The position numbers were made by a program, and so were the translations under genes. From Natrinema limicola JCM 13563 (lineage in GTDB: Archaea; Halobacteriota; Halobacteria; Halobacteriales; Natrialbaceae): a DNA stretch of 38,126 nucleotides. The DNA lies in NCBI RefSeq assembly GCF_000337475.1, contig NZ_AOIT01000052.1, positions 1 to 38,126 of the forward strand, in the 5' to 3' direction. Each line of letters opens with the position of its first letter. Position 1 is the stretch's first letter. The notes beneath the pieces were generated by a model. That model did no database searches and was not told where the DNA came from. It saw only the letters and a list, made by a program, of their open reading frames with translations. Shown here piece after piece: positions 15,643 through 24,249 of the stretch.

Positions 15643-15655
15643 ATGGCCATGACAT

Positions 15656-16792
15656 ATGTCCGTAATGGAGGTGAAGGGGCTGCGAGCCCTGGTCTGCCTG
15701 CTCGTGGTGGTTGCGTGTTCGGGTGCGTACGCCCCAGTGGTGCCTGTGACAGCGGATGCTGGGACGCAGACAGTGATGCGACAGGTCCAAGCGGACGATG
15801 GTGGCGCGGACACGAACGGCTCCGTGCAACTCGAGGACGCTGATCGGATCCATATTGACGTTTTTATCGCTGGGAACGGCTCCGCGCAGGTGACGACGGA
15901 CTACCAGTTCTATCCCGATGAAAACGGATCGATGGCGGAGTGGGAGTCCCTGGCGGAAAACATCTCGAACAACACGACGTGGTACGTCACCGAGGAGCGA
16001 CGCGGATGGAACGAGACGCTCACGAAGGGCGAAAACGCGACCGACCGGGAGATGAATATCTCGAACCTCTCGATCGAGACGGACACGGACCCTCAGCCCG
16101 AAGAGATCGGGCACGCGAGGGTCACCTTCCAGTGGTCGAACTTCGCCCACGTCGAACTGAATCGGATCGAGGCGGGGGCTGCGCTGTCCGGGTTTACGCT
16201 CAGCAACGAGACGACGTTACAGTTTCGCTGGCCGGAGGAGTACGCGGTCTACGAGAGCGACGGTGGGCCGCAGGTGGACCCATCGCCGGACGAGCGATCC
16301 GATCGCTCGGTAAAGTGGGAGGGCGAGACGAACTTTCCCGACGATCAGCCACGAGTCGTGCTGCTCAAAAACGGCGACTCAGCGACGGGGCAGACGCCGG
16401 CTGACGGTGGCCCGCCAATGCCGTGGGTGATCGTCTTTCTCGCGCTGGCCCTGTTGGCAACCGTTGCCATCGCAGGCTGGTTCCGTAGTCGCAATCGACC
16501 CCGTAGTGGTGGAACCGACGGCGAGACCGACGTCGCGTGGCGAGCAGACGGCTCGAGTGCTGCCGACTCGAGCATGACTGAGACGCCGCCGGAACTGTTG
16601 AGCAACGAAGAACGGGTGTTGCGGCTGCTCGAGCAACGCGGCGGGCGGATCAAACAGCAGGACGTCGTCTCGGAACTGGACTGGACCGAGGCGAAAACGA
16701 GTCAGGTCGTCGGCGACTTACGCGAGGACGACGAAATCGAGGTCTTCCGTATCGGTCGGGAGAACGTCTTGTCACTGCCCGACGACGAGTAA
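15656..16792 (+). CDS. Membrane-anchored protein with extracellular domain and C-terminal winged HTH
   Basis: A protein of 378 residues. Signal peptide about 1-33 (LRALVCLLVVVACSGAYA); outer domain 35-250 with many N-glycosylation sequons (NGS, NIS, NNT, NAT, NLS, NET); one TM helix 256-276 (WVIVFLALALLATVAIAGWF); then a cytoplasmic linker and a winged HTH at about 318-376 (LSNEERVLRLLEQRGGRIKQ, then DVVSELDWTEAKTSQVVGDL). This is the haloarchaeal one-component design in which an outside sensor is joined through the membrane to a MarR/ArsR-like DNA-binding domain. The signal and target genes are unknown. From the TATA position, ATG 15665 may be the true start. Confidence 0.85.
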   Translation: MSVMEVKGLRALVCLLVVVACSGAYAPVVPVTADAGTQTVMRQVQADDGGADTNGSVQLEDADRIHIDVFIAGNGSAQVTTDYQFYPDENGSMAEWESLAENISNNTTWYVTEERRGWNETLTKGENATDREMNISNLSIETDTDPQPEEIGHARVTFQWSNFAHVELNRIEAGAALSGFTLSNETTLQFRWPEEYAVYESDGGPQVDPSPDERSDRSVKWEGETNFPDDQPRVVLLKNGDSATGQTPADGGPPMPWVIVFLALALLATVAIAGWFRSRNRPRSGGTDGETDVAWRADGSSAADSSMTETPPELLSNEERVLRLLEQRGGRIKQQDVVSELDWTEAKTSQVVGDLREDDEIEVFRIGRENVLSLPDDE

Positions 16793-16822
16793 GTTCCCGT
16801 CCTGTGGCGGCGATGTAGCAGG

Positions 16823-16830
16823 TTTTAATA
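16823..16830 (+). promoter_or_regulatory. TATA box upstream of the argG leader ORF
   Basis: TTTTAATA is centred about 28 bp before the ATG of the 30-codon ORF at 16855 and 266 bp before argG. If it drives argG, the mRNA has a leader of about 240 nt. Confidence 0.5.
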
Positions 16831-16854
16831 CCGTGGGTTCGCAGTGTTCAGACA

Positions 16855-16947
16855 ATGAGCCAGACCGTCGGCACCACGCTCGCCCTTTCCGGTACCGACG
16901 GGACCGTCGCTCGGCGACGACCGCGGCGATTCCGACCGGGCCTTTGA
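16855..16947 (+). CDS. Candidate Arg-rich leader peptide upstream of argG, 30 aa
   Basis: A 30-codon ORF starts at the expected transcription start (TATA centre 28 bp upstream) and ends with six Arg in ten residues (RRRPRRFRPG) encoded by CGG and CGA codons. Its stop codon falls in the loop of a hairpin (CGGGC 16937-16941 with GCCCG 16948-16952). A second hairpin follows at 16992-17012 (CCGAAA/TTTCGG), with a weak T run (ATTTT) further on at about 17031-17035. Position and composition suggest a leader that senses Arg-tRNA supply for the arginine operon. GC-rich shadow ORFs can also be Arg-rich, so it remains a candidate. Confidence 0.4.
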   Translation: MSQTVGTTLALSGTDGTVARRRPRRFRPGL

Positions 16948-17092
16948 GCCCGTACTATACTCCTTCCCTGATCCGGTTCGTTTCAACGTTCCCGAAACTG
17001 CAGTATTTTCGGTTAGCAGTCGCTCTATCGATATTTTGCGGGATTGAAACCAATGAGCTTAAGTCCGTCCTGTGAGTTCACTCGAGTACGAT

Positions 17093-18295
17093 ATGACCCG
17101 CGTGGCACTTGCGTTTTCGGGCGGCCTGGACACGACTGTCTGTGTCCCGCTGCTCGAGGAAGAATACGGATACGACGACGTCATCGGCGTTACCGTCGAC
17201 GTCGGCCAGCCGGCCTCCGAGTTCGACGAGGCCGAGGAAACCGCCGAAGCGCTCGGCCTCGAACACTACGTCGTCGACGCCCGAGAGGAGTTCGCCGACC
17301 TCTGTCTTGACAGCGTTCGCGCGAACGCGACCTACCAGGGCTACCCGCTGGGAACGGCGCTGGCTCGCCCGGTGATCGCAGAGGCGATCCTCGAGGTCGC
17401 AGAGGAAGAGGGTTGTACTGGCATCGCTCACGGCTGTACGGGCAAGGGCAACGACCAACTTCGTTTCGAGGCAGTCTGGCGTGACTCCGATCTCGAGGTC
17501 ATCGCCCCCGTGCGCGAACTCGGGCTGACCCGCGAGTGGGAACAGGAGTACGCCGCCGAGAAGGATCTCCCTGTCGAGGGTGGTAGTGGCGGCGACTGGT
17601 CGATCGACACCAACATCTGGAGCCGCTCGGTCGAGGGCGACGATCTCGAGGACCCGAGCTACGTCCCACCGCGTGATATCTATGCGTGGACCGACGAGCC
17701 CGGCAGCGAGACCGAGGAAATCGACATCACATTCGAGAACGGCTACCCCGTCGCCGTCGACGGTGAGGAGTACGAGCCGGTCGAACTCATCGAGTATCTC
17801 AACGAGCTCGCCGGCAGCTACGGCGTCGGCCGCACCGACATGATGGAAGACCGCATTCTCGGGCTGAAGGTCCGCGAGAACTACGAACACCCCGGCGCGA
17901 CGACGCTGCTCGCCGCCCACGAGGCCCTCGAGGGTCTCGTCCTCACCCAGGAAGAGCGCCAGTTCAAGACCCAGATCGACCAGCAGTGGTCCCAGAAGGC
18001 TTACCAGGGCCTGATCGACGCGCCGCTCGTGAGCGCGCTCGAGGGCTTCATCGCCGAGACCCAGAAACGCGTCACGGGTACGGTGACGATCCGCTTCGAG
18101 GGTGGCCAGGCCCGTCCGGTCGCTCGCGAGAGCGACTTCGCGGCCTACTCGGCTGAACACGCGTCGTTCGACACCGAGACGGTCGGCAAGATCACGCAGG
18201 AAGACGCCACCGGCGTCGCGAAGTATCACGGCTTCCAGCGTCGTCTCGCCAACGAGGCGATCGCTGCGAACGCCGACGACGAGGACGACGAGTAA
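17093..18295 (+). CDS. argG: Argininosuccinate synthase
   Basis: A protein of 400 residues, full length. It starts MTRVALAFSGGLDTTV; SGGLDT (9-14) is the PP-loop ATP site of the N-type pyrophosphatases. Other family blocks are GCTGKGNDQLRFE, GGSGGDWSIDTNIWSRS and GRTDMMEDRILGLK. It joins citrulline and aspartate using ATP, the penultimate step of arginine synthesis, in the cytoplasm. I chose the ATG at 17093 over a GTG at 17072 because the family begins two residues before the first strand. The argH ATG follows the stop after two bases, so both lie on one transcript. Confidence 0.97.
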   Translation: MTRVALAFSGGLDTTVCVPLLEEEYGYDDVIGVTVDVGQPASEFDEAEETAEALGLEHYVVDAREEFADLCLDSVRANATYQGYPLGTALARPVIAEAILEVAEEEGCTGIAHGCTGKGNDQLRFEAVWRDSDLEVIAPVRELGLTREWEQEYAAEKDLPVEGGSGGDWSIDTNIWSRSVEGDDLEDPSYVPPRDIYAWTDEPGSETEEIDITFENGYPVAVDGEEYEPVELIEYLNELAGSYGVGRTDMMEDRILGLKVRENYEHPGATTLLAAHEALEGLVLTQEERQFKTQIDQQWSQKAYQGLIDAPLVSALEGFIAETQKRVTGTVTIRFEGGQARPVARESDFAAYSAEHASFDTETVGKITQEDATGVAKYHGFQRRLANEAIAANADDEDDE

Positions 18296-18297
18296 CC

Positions 18298-19848
18298 ATG
18301 ACCGAGGAGAGCGCTCACGGCGACGAGTGGTCCACTGGACCGCAGTCCTCGTCGGATCGCCGAGCCGACGGTGGCGAGTCCTGCCCCGTCCTCACTGATG
18401 GGGGCACCGACGACGAGGGGGTCGTTCGCCGGGACCGCTTCAGCGGCGGCCCTGCCCGGAGCTTCCTCTCCTCGCTTGCAGCGGACGAACGCATTTTCGG
18501 GGCAGATCTCGCGGTCGACCGCGCGCACACGGTCATGCTCGCCGAACAGGGGATCATCGACGACGACGTCGCCGGCGAGATCCTGACCGCCCTCGACGCG
18601 ATCGAGGTCGACGGCCACGGCTCGCTGCCCGACGGCGAGGACGTTCACGAAGCCATCGAGACGGCCGTCATCGAACGCATCGGCGCGGACGGCGGAAAGA
18701 TGCACACCGCACGCTCGCGCAACGACGAGGTCGCGGCCTGCATCCGCTATCGCTTACGCGAGGACGTTCTCGAGGCGATCGAGACGACGCTCGCGTTACG
18801 CGAGTCACTCGTCGACGTGGCTGACGAACACCAAGAGACGATTATGCCCGGCTACACGCATCTCCAGCCCGCCCAGCCGACCACAGTGGCCCACTGGGCG
18901 CTGGCCTACGAGGGAGCCGTTCGTCGCGACACCGAACGCCTGTGTGATGCCTACGCGCGGATCAACCAGTCGCCGCTGGGTGGCGCAGCATTCGCGGGCA
19001 CGACGTTCGACATCGACCGCGAGCGCACTGCCGACCTGCTTGGCTTCGGCGGCGTCGTCGAAAACTCGATGGACGCCTCCTCGAGCCGGGATTTCCTGCT
19101 CGAGACGGTGCAGGCGCTGTCAACGCATGCGACGACGCTGTCGGGGCTCGCAGAAGACGTCATCATCTTCGCGAACCGCGGCTTCGTCGAACTGTCGGAC
19201 GACTATTCATCGACGTCGTCGATCATGCCCCAGAAGAAGAACCCGGACACACTGGAACTCGTCCGTGCGGTCGCGGGCGATGCGGCCGGCAGCGTCCAGG
19301 GGCTGACGACGACGCTCAAGGGCCTGCCGCGTGCGTACAACCGTGACCTCCAGCGGGCGACGACCCACGCCTGGGAGACCGTCGACGCTGTAACGGAAGC
19401 CAGCGAGGTCGCTGCAGGCGCGGTCGCGACGGCCGACTGGAACGAGGAGACGCTGGCCGCGGAAGCCGGCGCGGGCTTCTCGACGGCGACCGGCGTCGCG
19501 GACCTGCTGGCTGCAAACGGGCTGCCGTTCCGCACCGCACACGAACTGGTCGCGATCGCAGCTGACAACGGTGCGGACTACGACGCACTCGAGGCTGCAT
19601 CCCAAGAAGTCCTCGGCGACTCGCTCGAGGCCTACGTCGATCCCGACGCCGTCGCGGATGCACTCGACCCGGCCGAAAGCGTCGCGAGCCGTGACTCCCA
19701 GGGCGGTCCCGCCCCCGAGGCGGTTGACGACCAACTCGGGGCGGCCCGCGAGGCGCTCGCAACTGACGACGACGCACACGCCGAGGTGACCGCAGCGCTC
19801 GAGACGGCCTACGAGACGCTCCGGTCGGAGGTGAACGGCTATGTCTGA
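18298..19848 (+). CDS. argH: Argininosuccinate lyase
   Basis: A protein of 516 residues. The fumarase/aspartase superfamily signature SSIMPQKKNPD is present, with TARSRNDEV and the GYTHLQPAQPTT stretch carrying catalytic residues. It splits argininosuccinate into arginine and fumarate as a cytoplasmic tetramer. The N-terminus has about 40 extra residues (Ser/Asp/Gly-rich) before the conserved RRDRFSGGPARSF, an acidic extension. It starts two bases after argG. Confidence 0.96.
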   Translation: MTEESAHGDEWSTGPQSSSDRRADGGESCPVLTDGGTDDEGVVRRDRFSGGPARSFLSSLAADERIFGADLAVDRAHTVMLAEQGIIDDDVAGEILTALDAIEVDGHGSLPDGEDVHEAIETAVIERIGADGGKMHTARSRNDEVAACIRYRLREDVLEAIETTLALRESLVDVADEHQETIMPGYTHLQPAQPTTVAHWALAYEGAVRRDTERLCDAYARINQSPLGGAAFAGTTFDIDRERTADLLGFGGVVENSMDASSSRDFLLETVQALSTHATTLSGLAEDVIIFANRGFVELSDDYSSTSSIMPQKKNPDTLELVRAVAGDAAGSVQGLTTTLKGLPRAYNRDLQRATTHAWETVDAVTEASEVAAGAVATADWNEETLAAEAGAGFSTATGVADLLAANGLPFRTAHELVAIAADNGADYDALEAASQEVLGDSLEAYVDPDAVADALDPAESVASRDSQGGPAPEAVDDQLGAAREALATDDDAHAEVTAALETAYETLRSEVNGYV

Positions 19849-19873
19849 GGGCGTCGCTTGGCCGCCGAGGTTT

Positions 19874-19918
19874 CGGAGTGGTGACCGACCACTCCGACGG
19901 CGATCCCCGTACGGGGAT
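19874..19918 (+). repeat. Two adjacent perfect hairpins downstream of argH
   Basis: CGGAGTGGT (19874-19882) pairs perfectly with ACCACTCCG (19888-19896). Six bases later comes a 16-bp perfect palindrome, ATCCCCGTACGGGGAT (19903-19918), followed by GAATTAC. No T run follows, so it is not a classic terminator. Such paired hairpins ending GGGGAT resemble the right ends of haloarchaeal IS200/IS605-type elements or their miniature relatives, but no transposase is nearby. A processing or partial termination site between argGH and argW is an alternative. Confidence 0.45.
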
Positions 19919-20023
19919 GAATTACTCGCTTCATGATATGTCAAAGTAGAATTGCGGTGAAATGACGTCTACGGTCCGTTAGAGGGCAGTGCAGTTAGTA
20001 TAATTTTGCTGTTAGGTTCGAAG

Positions 20024-20031
20024 GCTTTAAG
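20024..20031 (+). promoter_or_regulatory. TATA box of argW
   Basis: GCTTTAAG is centred about 31 bp before the argW ATG. This indicates a second promoter inside the cluster, separating argGH from argWXCBDE. Confidence 0.5.
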
Positions 20032-20058
20032 GGATCGCGGCCCCCACGTGCGAGTACA

Positions 20059-20223
20059 ATGACCGAATGCGTCGAGTGTGGGGCTGAACTGTCCCTGCAC
20101 GACGATCTGGAAGTCGGAGAGATCGTTGACTGTACGACCTGTGGTGCCGAGCTGGAAGTCGTCGACACCGAGCCGCCAGTCCTCGAGCGAGCCCCCGAGC
20201 TCGAAGAGGACTGGGGTGAGTGA
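20059..20223 (+). CDS. lysW: LysW/ArgW amino-group carrier protein, 54 aa
   Basis: A protein of 54 residues. It has a zinc-ribbon pattern CVECG and CTTCG with an acidic body, and ends in EDWGE. That C-terminal glutamate is the residue to which the alpha-amino group of glutamate (or aminoadipate) is linked, protecting it during the following steps. Location next to argX and among arg genes points to arginine synthesis; haloarchaea commonly lack the lysine branch of this route. The ATG is leaderless behind its own TATA box. Confidence 0.93.
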   Translation: MTECVECGAELSLHDDLEVGEIVDCTTCGAELEVVDTEPPVLERAPELEEDWGE

Positions 20224-20314
20224 CCTTGCAGACGGGCGCGACACCGGCCCGCGCTGTCTACACGACTCGAGGGGCTCGTAGCGAGTTCCTCACAGCCATT
20301 CAGAGGTGGCTCGC

Positions 20315-21190
20315 GTGAACGTAGGCATACTCTATTCACGGATTCGCAAAGACGAGAAGCTCTTGCTGAACGAGCTTCGCGAGCGTGATCACGAGGTCAC
20401 GAAGATCGACGTTCGCAAGCAGACCTTCGATATTTCGGAGGCTCCCGAGGCGTTCGCCGATCTCGATATCGTCGTCGACCGCTGTCTCGCCACGAGTCGC
20501 AGCCTGTACGCCACGCAGTTCTTCGAGGCGTACGGGATTCCCGTGGTCAACAGCCACGAGACTGCGGACATCTGCGCCGACAAGGTTAAAAACAGCCTCG
20601 CGCTCGAGCAAGCGGGCGTTCCCACGCCAGCGACGAAAGTCGCGTTTACGAAAGAGACCGCGATGGAGGCCATCGAGGACTTTGGCTATCCGTGCGTCCT
20701 CAAACCCGTCGTGGGTTCGTGGGGCCGTCTAATGGCCAAGATCGATTCCAAATCGGCCGCCGAGGCGATCTTAGAGCACAAGGCAACGCTTGGCCACTAC
20801 GAGCACAAAGTGTTCTACGTCCAAGAGTTCGTCGAGAAACCGGGCCGCGACATTCGCGTACTCGCAGTCGACGGCGAGCCGATCGCTGCGATGGTCCGCT
20901 CGTCGGACCACTGGATCACCAACGCCGCCAAGGGTGCGGAGACGGACGTCTTCGACCTCGACGACGACGCGTTGGACCTCGTCGAAAAGGCCAGCGACGC
21001 CGTCGGTGGCGGCCTGTTGGGTGTCGACCTCATGGAAACCGGTGATTCCTACACCGTCCACGAGGTCAACCACACCGTCGAGTTCAAAGCACTCGACGAG
21101 GCCGTCGAGACCGACGTCGCCGGCACCGTCGTCGACTGGCTCGAGCAGAAAGCCGAGGCAGCTGATCCGGAACTCGAGGTGAGCGCCTGA
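20315..21190 (+). CDS. argX: Glutamate-[LysW] ligase ArgX
   Basis: About 291 residues, ATP-grasp ligase of the LysX/ArgX/RimK group: N-terminal ILYSRIRKDEKLLL, ATP-grasp blocks VLKPVVGSWGRLMAK and VQEFVEKPGRDIRVL, and Mg site LLGVDLMETGD...EVNHTVEF. It couples the alpha-amino group of glutamate to the C-terminal Glu of ArgW using ATP. I prefer the GTG at 20315: an SD-like AGAGGTGG lies seven bases before it and family members begin MNVGILYSR. A GTG at 20306 would add MAR. The stop overlaps the argC start by one base (TGATG). Confidence 0.93.
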   Translation: MNVGILYSRIRKDEKLLLNELRERDHEVTKIDVRKQTFDISEAPEAFADLDIVVDRCLATSRSLYATQFFEAYGIPVVNSHETADICADKVKNSLALEQAGVPTPATKVAFTKETAMEAIEDFGYPCVLKPVVGSWGRLMAKIDSKSAAEAILEHKATLGHYEHKVFYVQEFVEKPGRDIRVLAVDGEPIAAMVRSSDHWITNAAKGAETDVFDLDDDALDLVEKASDAVGGGLLGVDLMETGDSYTVHEVNHTVEFKALDEAVETDVAGTVVDWLEQKAEAADPELEVSA

Positions 21191-22236
21191 TGGCGGCCGA
21201 CACCGTCACCGCGACCGTCATCGGTGGCTCCGGCTTTACCGGTGGCGAACTCCTGCGCCTGCTCGAGGGCCATCCGAACGTCGAGCTCGCGGAGGTCACG
21301 AGCCGGTCGAAAGCCGGCAAGAGCGTCGGCTCCGTCCACCCGCCGCTTCGCGGGACGGACCTGCGCTTTACCGAACCCGACGATCTCGAGTCCGTCGACG
21401 TCCTCTTTGCGGCGACGCCACACGGCGTCTCGATGGGCCAGATCGACGAGTTCTTCGAGATCGCCGACACGGTCGTGGACCTCTCGGCTGACTTCCGCCT
21501 CGAGACCGAAGCCCAGTACGACGAGTGGTACGACGGCCACGAGGCACCGGAGTACTTGGAAAAGGCCGAATACGCGCTTCCCGAGATCAACCGCGAGAAT
21601 CTCGCAGGAGCCGAACTGATCGCTGGCGGCGGCTGTAACGCCACCGCGACGATCCTCGGGCTCTACCCGCTGTTCGAACACGACATCCTGGAGGGCGGCG
21701 AGCAGGTCGTCGTCGACGTGAAAGTCGGTTCCTCGGAAGGGGGAGCCGGCGGCGGCGAAGCCTCGAGCCATCCTGAGCGCTCGGGCGTCGTTCGCCCCTA
21801 TGCGCCGACGGGCCACCGCCACGAAGCCGAGATCGAGCAGTTCCTCGGCACCTCGGTGTCCTTTACCTGCCACGCCGTGGACATGATCCGCGGCGCGAGC
21901 GCGACGAGCCACGTCTTCCCGTCGGGTCCGGTCTCGAAGGGCGACCTCTGGCAAGCGTATCGCGGCTGCTACGAGGACGAGCCGTTCGTCCGCATGGCCG
22001 CCGGCGGCTCCGGCGTCTACCGCTATCCAGAACCGAAGTCGGTCGCGGGGACCAACCTCGCCGAAGTCGGCTTCGAACTCGACCCGTCGAACAAACGCAT
22101 CGTCGTCTTCTCGGCGATCGACAATATGATGAAAGGCTCCGCGGGCCAGGCGGTTCATGCCGCCAACATCGCGCTGGGCTTCGAGGAGACGGCCGGACTC
22201 GAGTTTACGGGGCTCCACCCCGTGGGGGCGCCCTAG
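21190..22236 (+). CDS. argC: N-acyl-gamma-glutamyl-phosphate reductase on ArgW (ArgC/LysY)
   Basis: A protein of 348 residues. The NADP-binding loop GGSGFTGGELLRLLEGHP is near the N-terminus and the catalytic Cys is in GGGCNATAT. A loop GSSEGGAGGGEASSH and the C-terminal NMMKGSAGQAVHAAN complete the family pattern. It reduces the acyl phosphate made by ArgB to the semialdehyde while attached to ArgW. It overlaps argX by one base and is one base from argB, which indicates tight coupling. Confidence 0.95.
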   Translation: MAADTVTATVIGGSGFTGGELLRLLEGHPNVELAEVTSRSKAGKSVGSVHPPLRGTDLRFTEPDDLESVDVLFAATPHGVSMGQIDEFFEIADTVVDLSADFRLETEAQYDEWYDGHEAPEYLEKAEYALPEINRENLAGAELIAGGGCNATATILGLYPLFEHDILEGGEQVVVDVKVGSSEGGAGGGEASSHPERSGVVRPYAPTGHRHEAEIEQFLGTSVSFTCHAVDMIRGASATSHVFPSGPVSKGDLWQAYRGCYEDEPFVRMAAGGSGVYRYPEPKSVAGTNLAEVGFELDPSNKRIVVFSAIDNMMKGSAGQAVHAANIALGFEETAGLEFTGLHPVGAP

Positions 22237-22237
22237 T

Positions 22238-23104
22238 ATGACGGTAGTCGTCAAAATCGGTGGCGCACGCGCCGTCGATCCCGAAGGCGCACTCGCAGAC
22301 GTCGCGAGCCTCGTCGACGAGGGCGAAGACGTCGTGCTCACCCACGGTGGTTCGACCGCCGTCGACGAGACCTTAGAGGAACTCGGCGAGGAGCCGACCT
22401 ACGTCGAGACCCCCGGCGGCGTCGTCGGCCGTTTTACCGACGAACGCACCATGGACGTTTTCAAGATGGTGATGCCGGGCAAGCTCAACACCGATCTGGT
22501 CGAGAGTCTGCACAACGAGGGTGTCGACGCAGTCGGCCTCTCGGGCACCGACGGCAAACTACTCTCTGGCAAACGCAAGTCTGCCGTCCGCGTCAAAGAG
22601 GACGGCAAGAAGAAGATCAAGCGCGGCGACCACTCGGGAAAAATCGAGTCGGTCAACGCCGACTTGCTCGAGACGACGCTCGCAGGTGGCTACACCCCCG
22701 TCGTCTCGGTTCCGATCCTCGGCAAGGAGAAGTCGGGCGGCTACACCGCAGTCAACGCCGACGCCGACCGCGCCGCGGCCGCGATCGCCGGCGCACTCGA
22801 GGCCGACCTCGTCTTGCTGACCGACGTTTCGGGCGTTTATGAGGACCCCGACGACGAGGCGACCAAGATCGAGTCGGCTGCCACGCCAGAGGAATTCGCT
22901 GGCGTCAAAGACGCTGCCGAAGGCTTCATGACCAAGAAGGTCATGGCCGCCGAGGAGGCACTCGAGGGCGGCGCATCCTCGGTCGTCGTTGCGGACGCGA
23001 ACGCGGACGAACCAATCTCGAGCGCACTTGCGGGCGAGGGGACGACCCTCGAGCCCGGCGTGCTCGAAGACGAAGACGACGCTGAAACGGAGGCTGCAGA
23101 ATGA
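22238..23104 (+). CDS. argB: [LysW]-glutamate kinase (ArgB/LysZ)
   Basis: A protein of 288 residues, amino-acid kinase family. VVKIGGARAVDPEG supplies the phosphate-binding glycines; NADADRAAAAIAGAL and LLTDVSGVYEDP are the substrate and ATP-binding blocks. It phosphorylates the gamma-carboxyl of glutamate carried by ArgW. The C-terminal tail is strongly acidic. I chose the ATG at 22238 because it lies one base after the argC stop and opens directly on MTVVVKIGG. The end overlaps argD by four bases. Confidence 0.95.
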   Translation: MTVVVKIGGARAVDPEGALADVASLVDEGEDVVLTHGGSTAVDETLEELGEEPTYVETPGGVVGRFTDERTMDVFKMVMPGKLNTDLVESLHNEGVDAVGLSGTDGKLLSGKRKSAVRVKEDGKKKIKRGDHSGKIESVNADLLETTLAGGYTPVVSVPILGKEKSGGYTAVNADADRAAAAIAGALEADLVLLTDVSGVYEDPDDEATKIESAATPEEFAGVKDAAEGFMTKKVMAAEEALEGGASSVVVADANADEPISSALAGEGTTLEPGVLEDEDDAETEAAE

Positions 23105-24249
23105 GCGATTTCGATTTCGTTTCTGGCAGCAAACCGATCGGCATCGAGCGCGGTGAGGGACCGTACCTCTACACGTCCGACGGGACGGAGTACATCGACG
23201 CCGGGGCAAGCTACGCCTGCACGCCGCTCGGGCACTCTCACCCCGCCGTCGTCGACGCCGTCACCGAGCAGGTTTCCGATCTGACATTCGTCGACTCGTC
23301 CTATCCCGTCCAGTCGCGCGAGGATGCCTACGCCGCGCTCGTCGCGTCGACGCCCGACGGGCTCGATCAGGCCTGGTTCTGTAACTCCGGCACCGAGGCC
23401 AACGAGGCCGCGCTGAAGTTCGCCCGGTCGGCGACCGGCAACTCGAAGATCGTCGCCGCGACCCGCTCGTTCCACGGCCGGACGATGGGGTCGCTCGCGG
23501 CGACCTGGAAGGACAAGTACAAGAAGCCGTTCGAGCCGCTTGCCGGTGACGTGGAGTTCGTCCCCTACGGCGACGGCGAGGAGCTCGCTGACGCCGTGGA
23601 CGACGAGACCGCGGCCGTAATCCTCGAGCCGATTCAGGGCGAAGGCGGGATCAACGTCCCGCCCGCGGGCTACCTCGAGACCGCCCGCGAATGCACCGAC
23701 GAGGCCGGCGCAGCGCTGGTCTTCGACGAGGTCCAGACCGGCATGGGACGGACGGGGTCGATGTGGGCCTGCCAGAACGCAGGCGTTGCCCCCGATATCC
23801 TCACGACCGCAAAAGGCCTCGGCAACGGCCTCCCGATCGGCGGCGTCGCGGTTCGAGACTGGATCGCCGACGGCGCGGCCTCGCACAATTCGACCTTCAG
23901 CGGCGGCCCCGTCGTCACCGCGGCGGTCCACGCGACGATTTCGACGCTGGTCGAGGAGGAGTGGCCCGCCCACGCCGCCGCGATGGGCGACTATCTCACG
24001 ACGGAACTCGAGGCCACGCTCGGTGACGAGGTGCGCGAGATCCGCGGTGAAGGACTGCTCGTCGGCATCGAGTTGAAACGCGGGGCGAACCGCGTCGCCC
24101 GTGACCTGGCGATGAACCACCAGGTGCTGGCGCTGCCGGCGGGTCGAACCGTCCTGCGTCTGCTGCCGCCGCTGGTGATCGACGACGACGCGGCGGACCA
24201 ACTCGTGGACGCGCTGGGCGCGGTCATCTCACCCGACTCCGAATCATGA
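23101..24249 (+). CDS. argD: [LysW]-aminotransferase (ArgD/LysJ)
   Basis: A protein of 382 residues, class III PLP aminotransferase. It shows FCNSGTEANEAALKFAR (phosphate contacts), FHGRTMGSLAATWK, LVFDEVQTGMGRTG (Asp binding the pyridine nitrogen) and TTAKGLGNGLPIGG (Schiff-base Lys). It transaminates the ArgW-bound semialdehyde to ornithine, probably with glutamate as donor. ATGA overlaps at both ends tie it to argB and argE. Confidence 0.95.
   Translation: MSDFDFVSGSKPIGIERGEGPYLYTSDGTEYIDAGASYACTPLGHSHPAVVDAVTEQVSDLTFVDSSYPVQSREDAYAALVASTPDGLDQAWFCNSGTEANEAALKFARSATGNSKIVAATRSFHGRTMGSLAATWKDKYKKPFEPLAGDVEFVPYGDGEELADAVDDETAAVILEPIQGEGGINVPPAGYLETARECTDEAGAALVFDEVQTGMGRTGSMWACQNAGVAPDILTTAKGLGNGLPIGGVAVRDWIADGAASHNSTFSGGPVVTAAVHATISTLVEEEWPAHAAAMGDYLTTELEATLGDEVREIRGEGLLVGIELKRGANRVARDLAMNHQVLALPAGRTVLRLLPPLVIDDDAADQLVDALGAVISPDSES

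Larger units (their letters stand above)
16793..17092 (+). other. Leader region of the arginine cluster
   Basis: About 300 bp with no full gene. It holds the TATA box at 16823, the leader ORF, two hairpins, and a second TATA-like GCTTAAGT near 17057-17064 about 30 bp before the argG ATG. argG may therefore have both a distal and a proximal promoter. Confidence 0.45.

Noticed and set aside
17078-18229. Minus-strand ORF of 383 aa opposite argG
   Set aside because: Antisense shadow of argG.
22837-24201. Long minus-strand ORF of 454 aa opposite argB and argD
   Set aside because: Long antisense frames are typical of GC-rich DNA; it has no family features while the sense genes are unmistakable.
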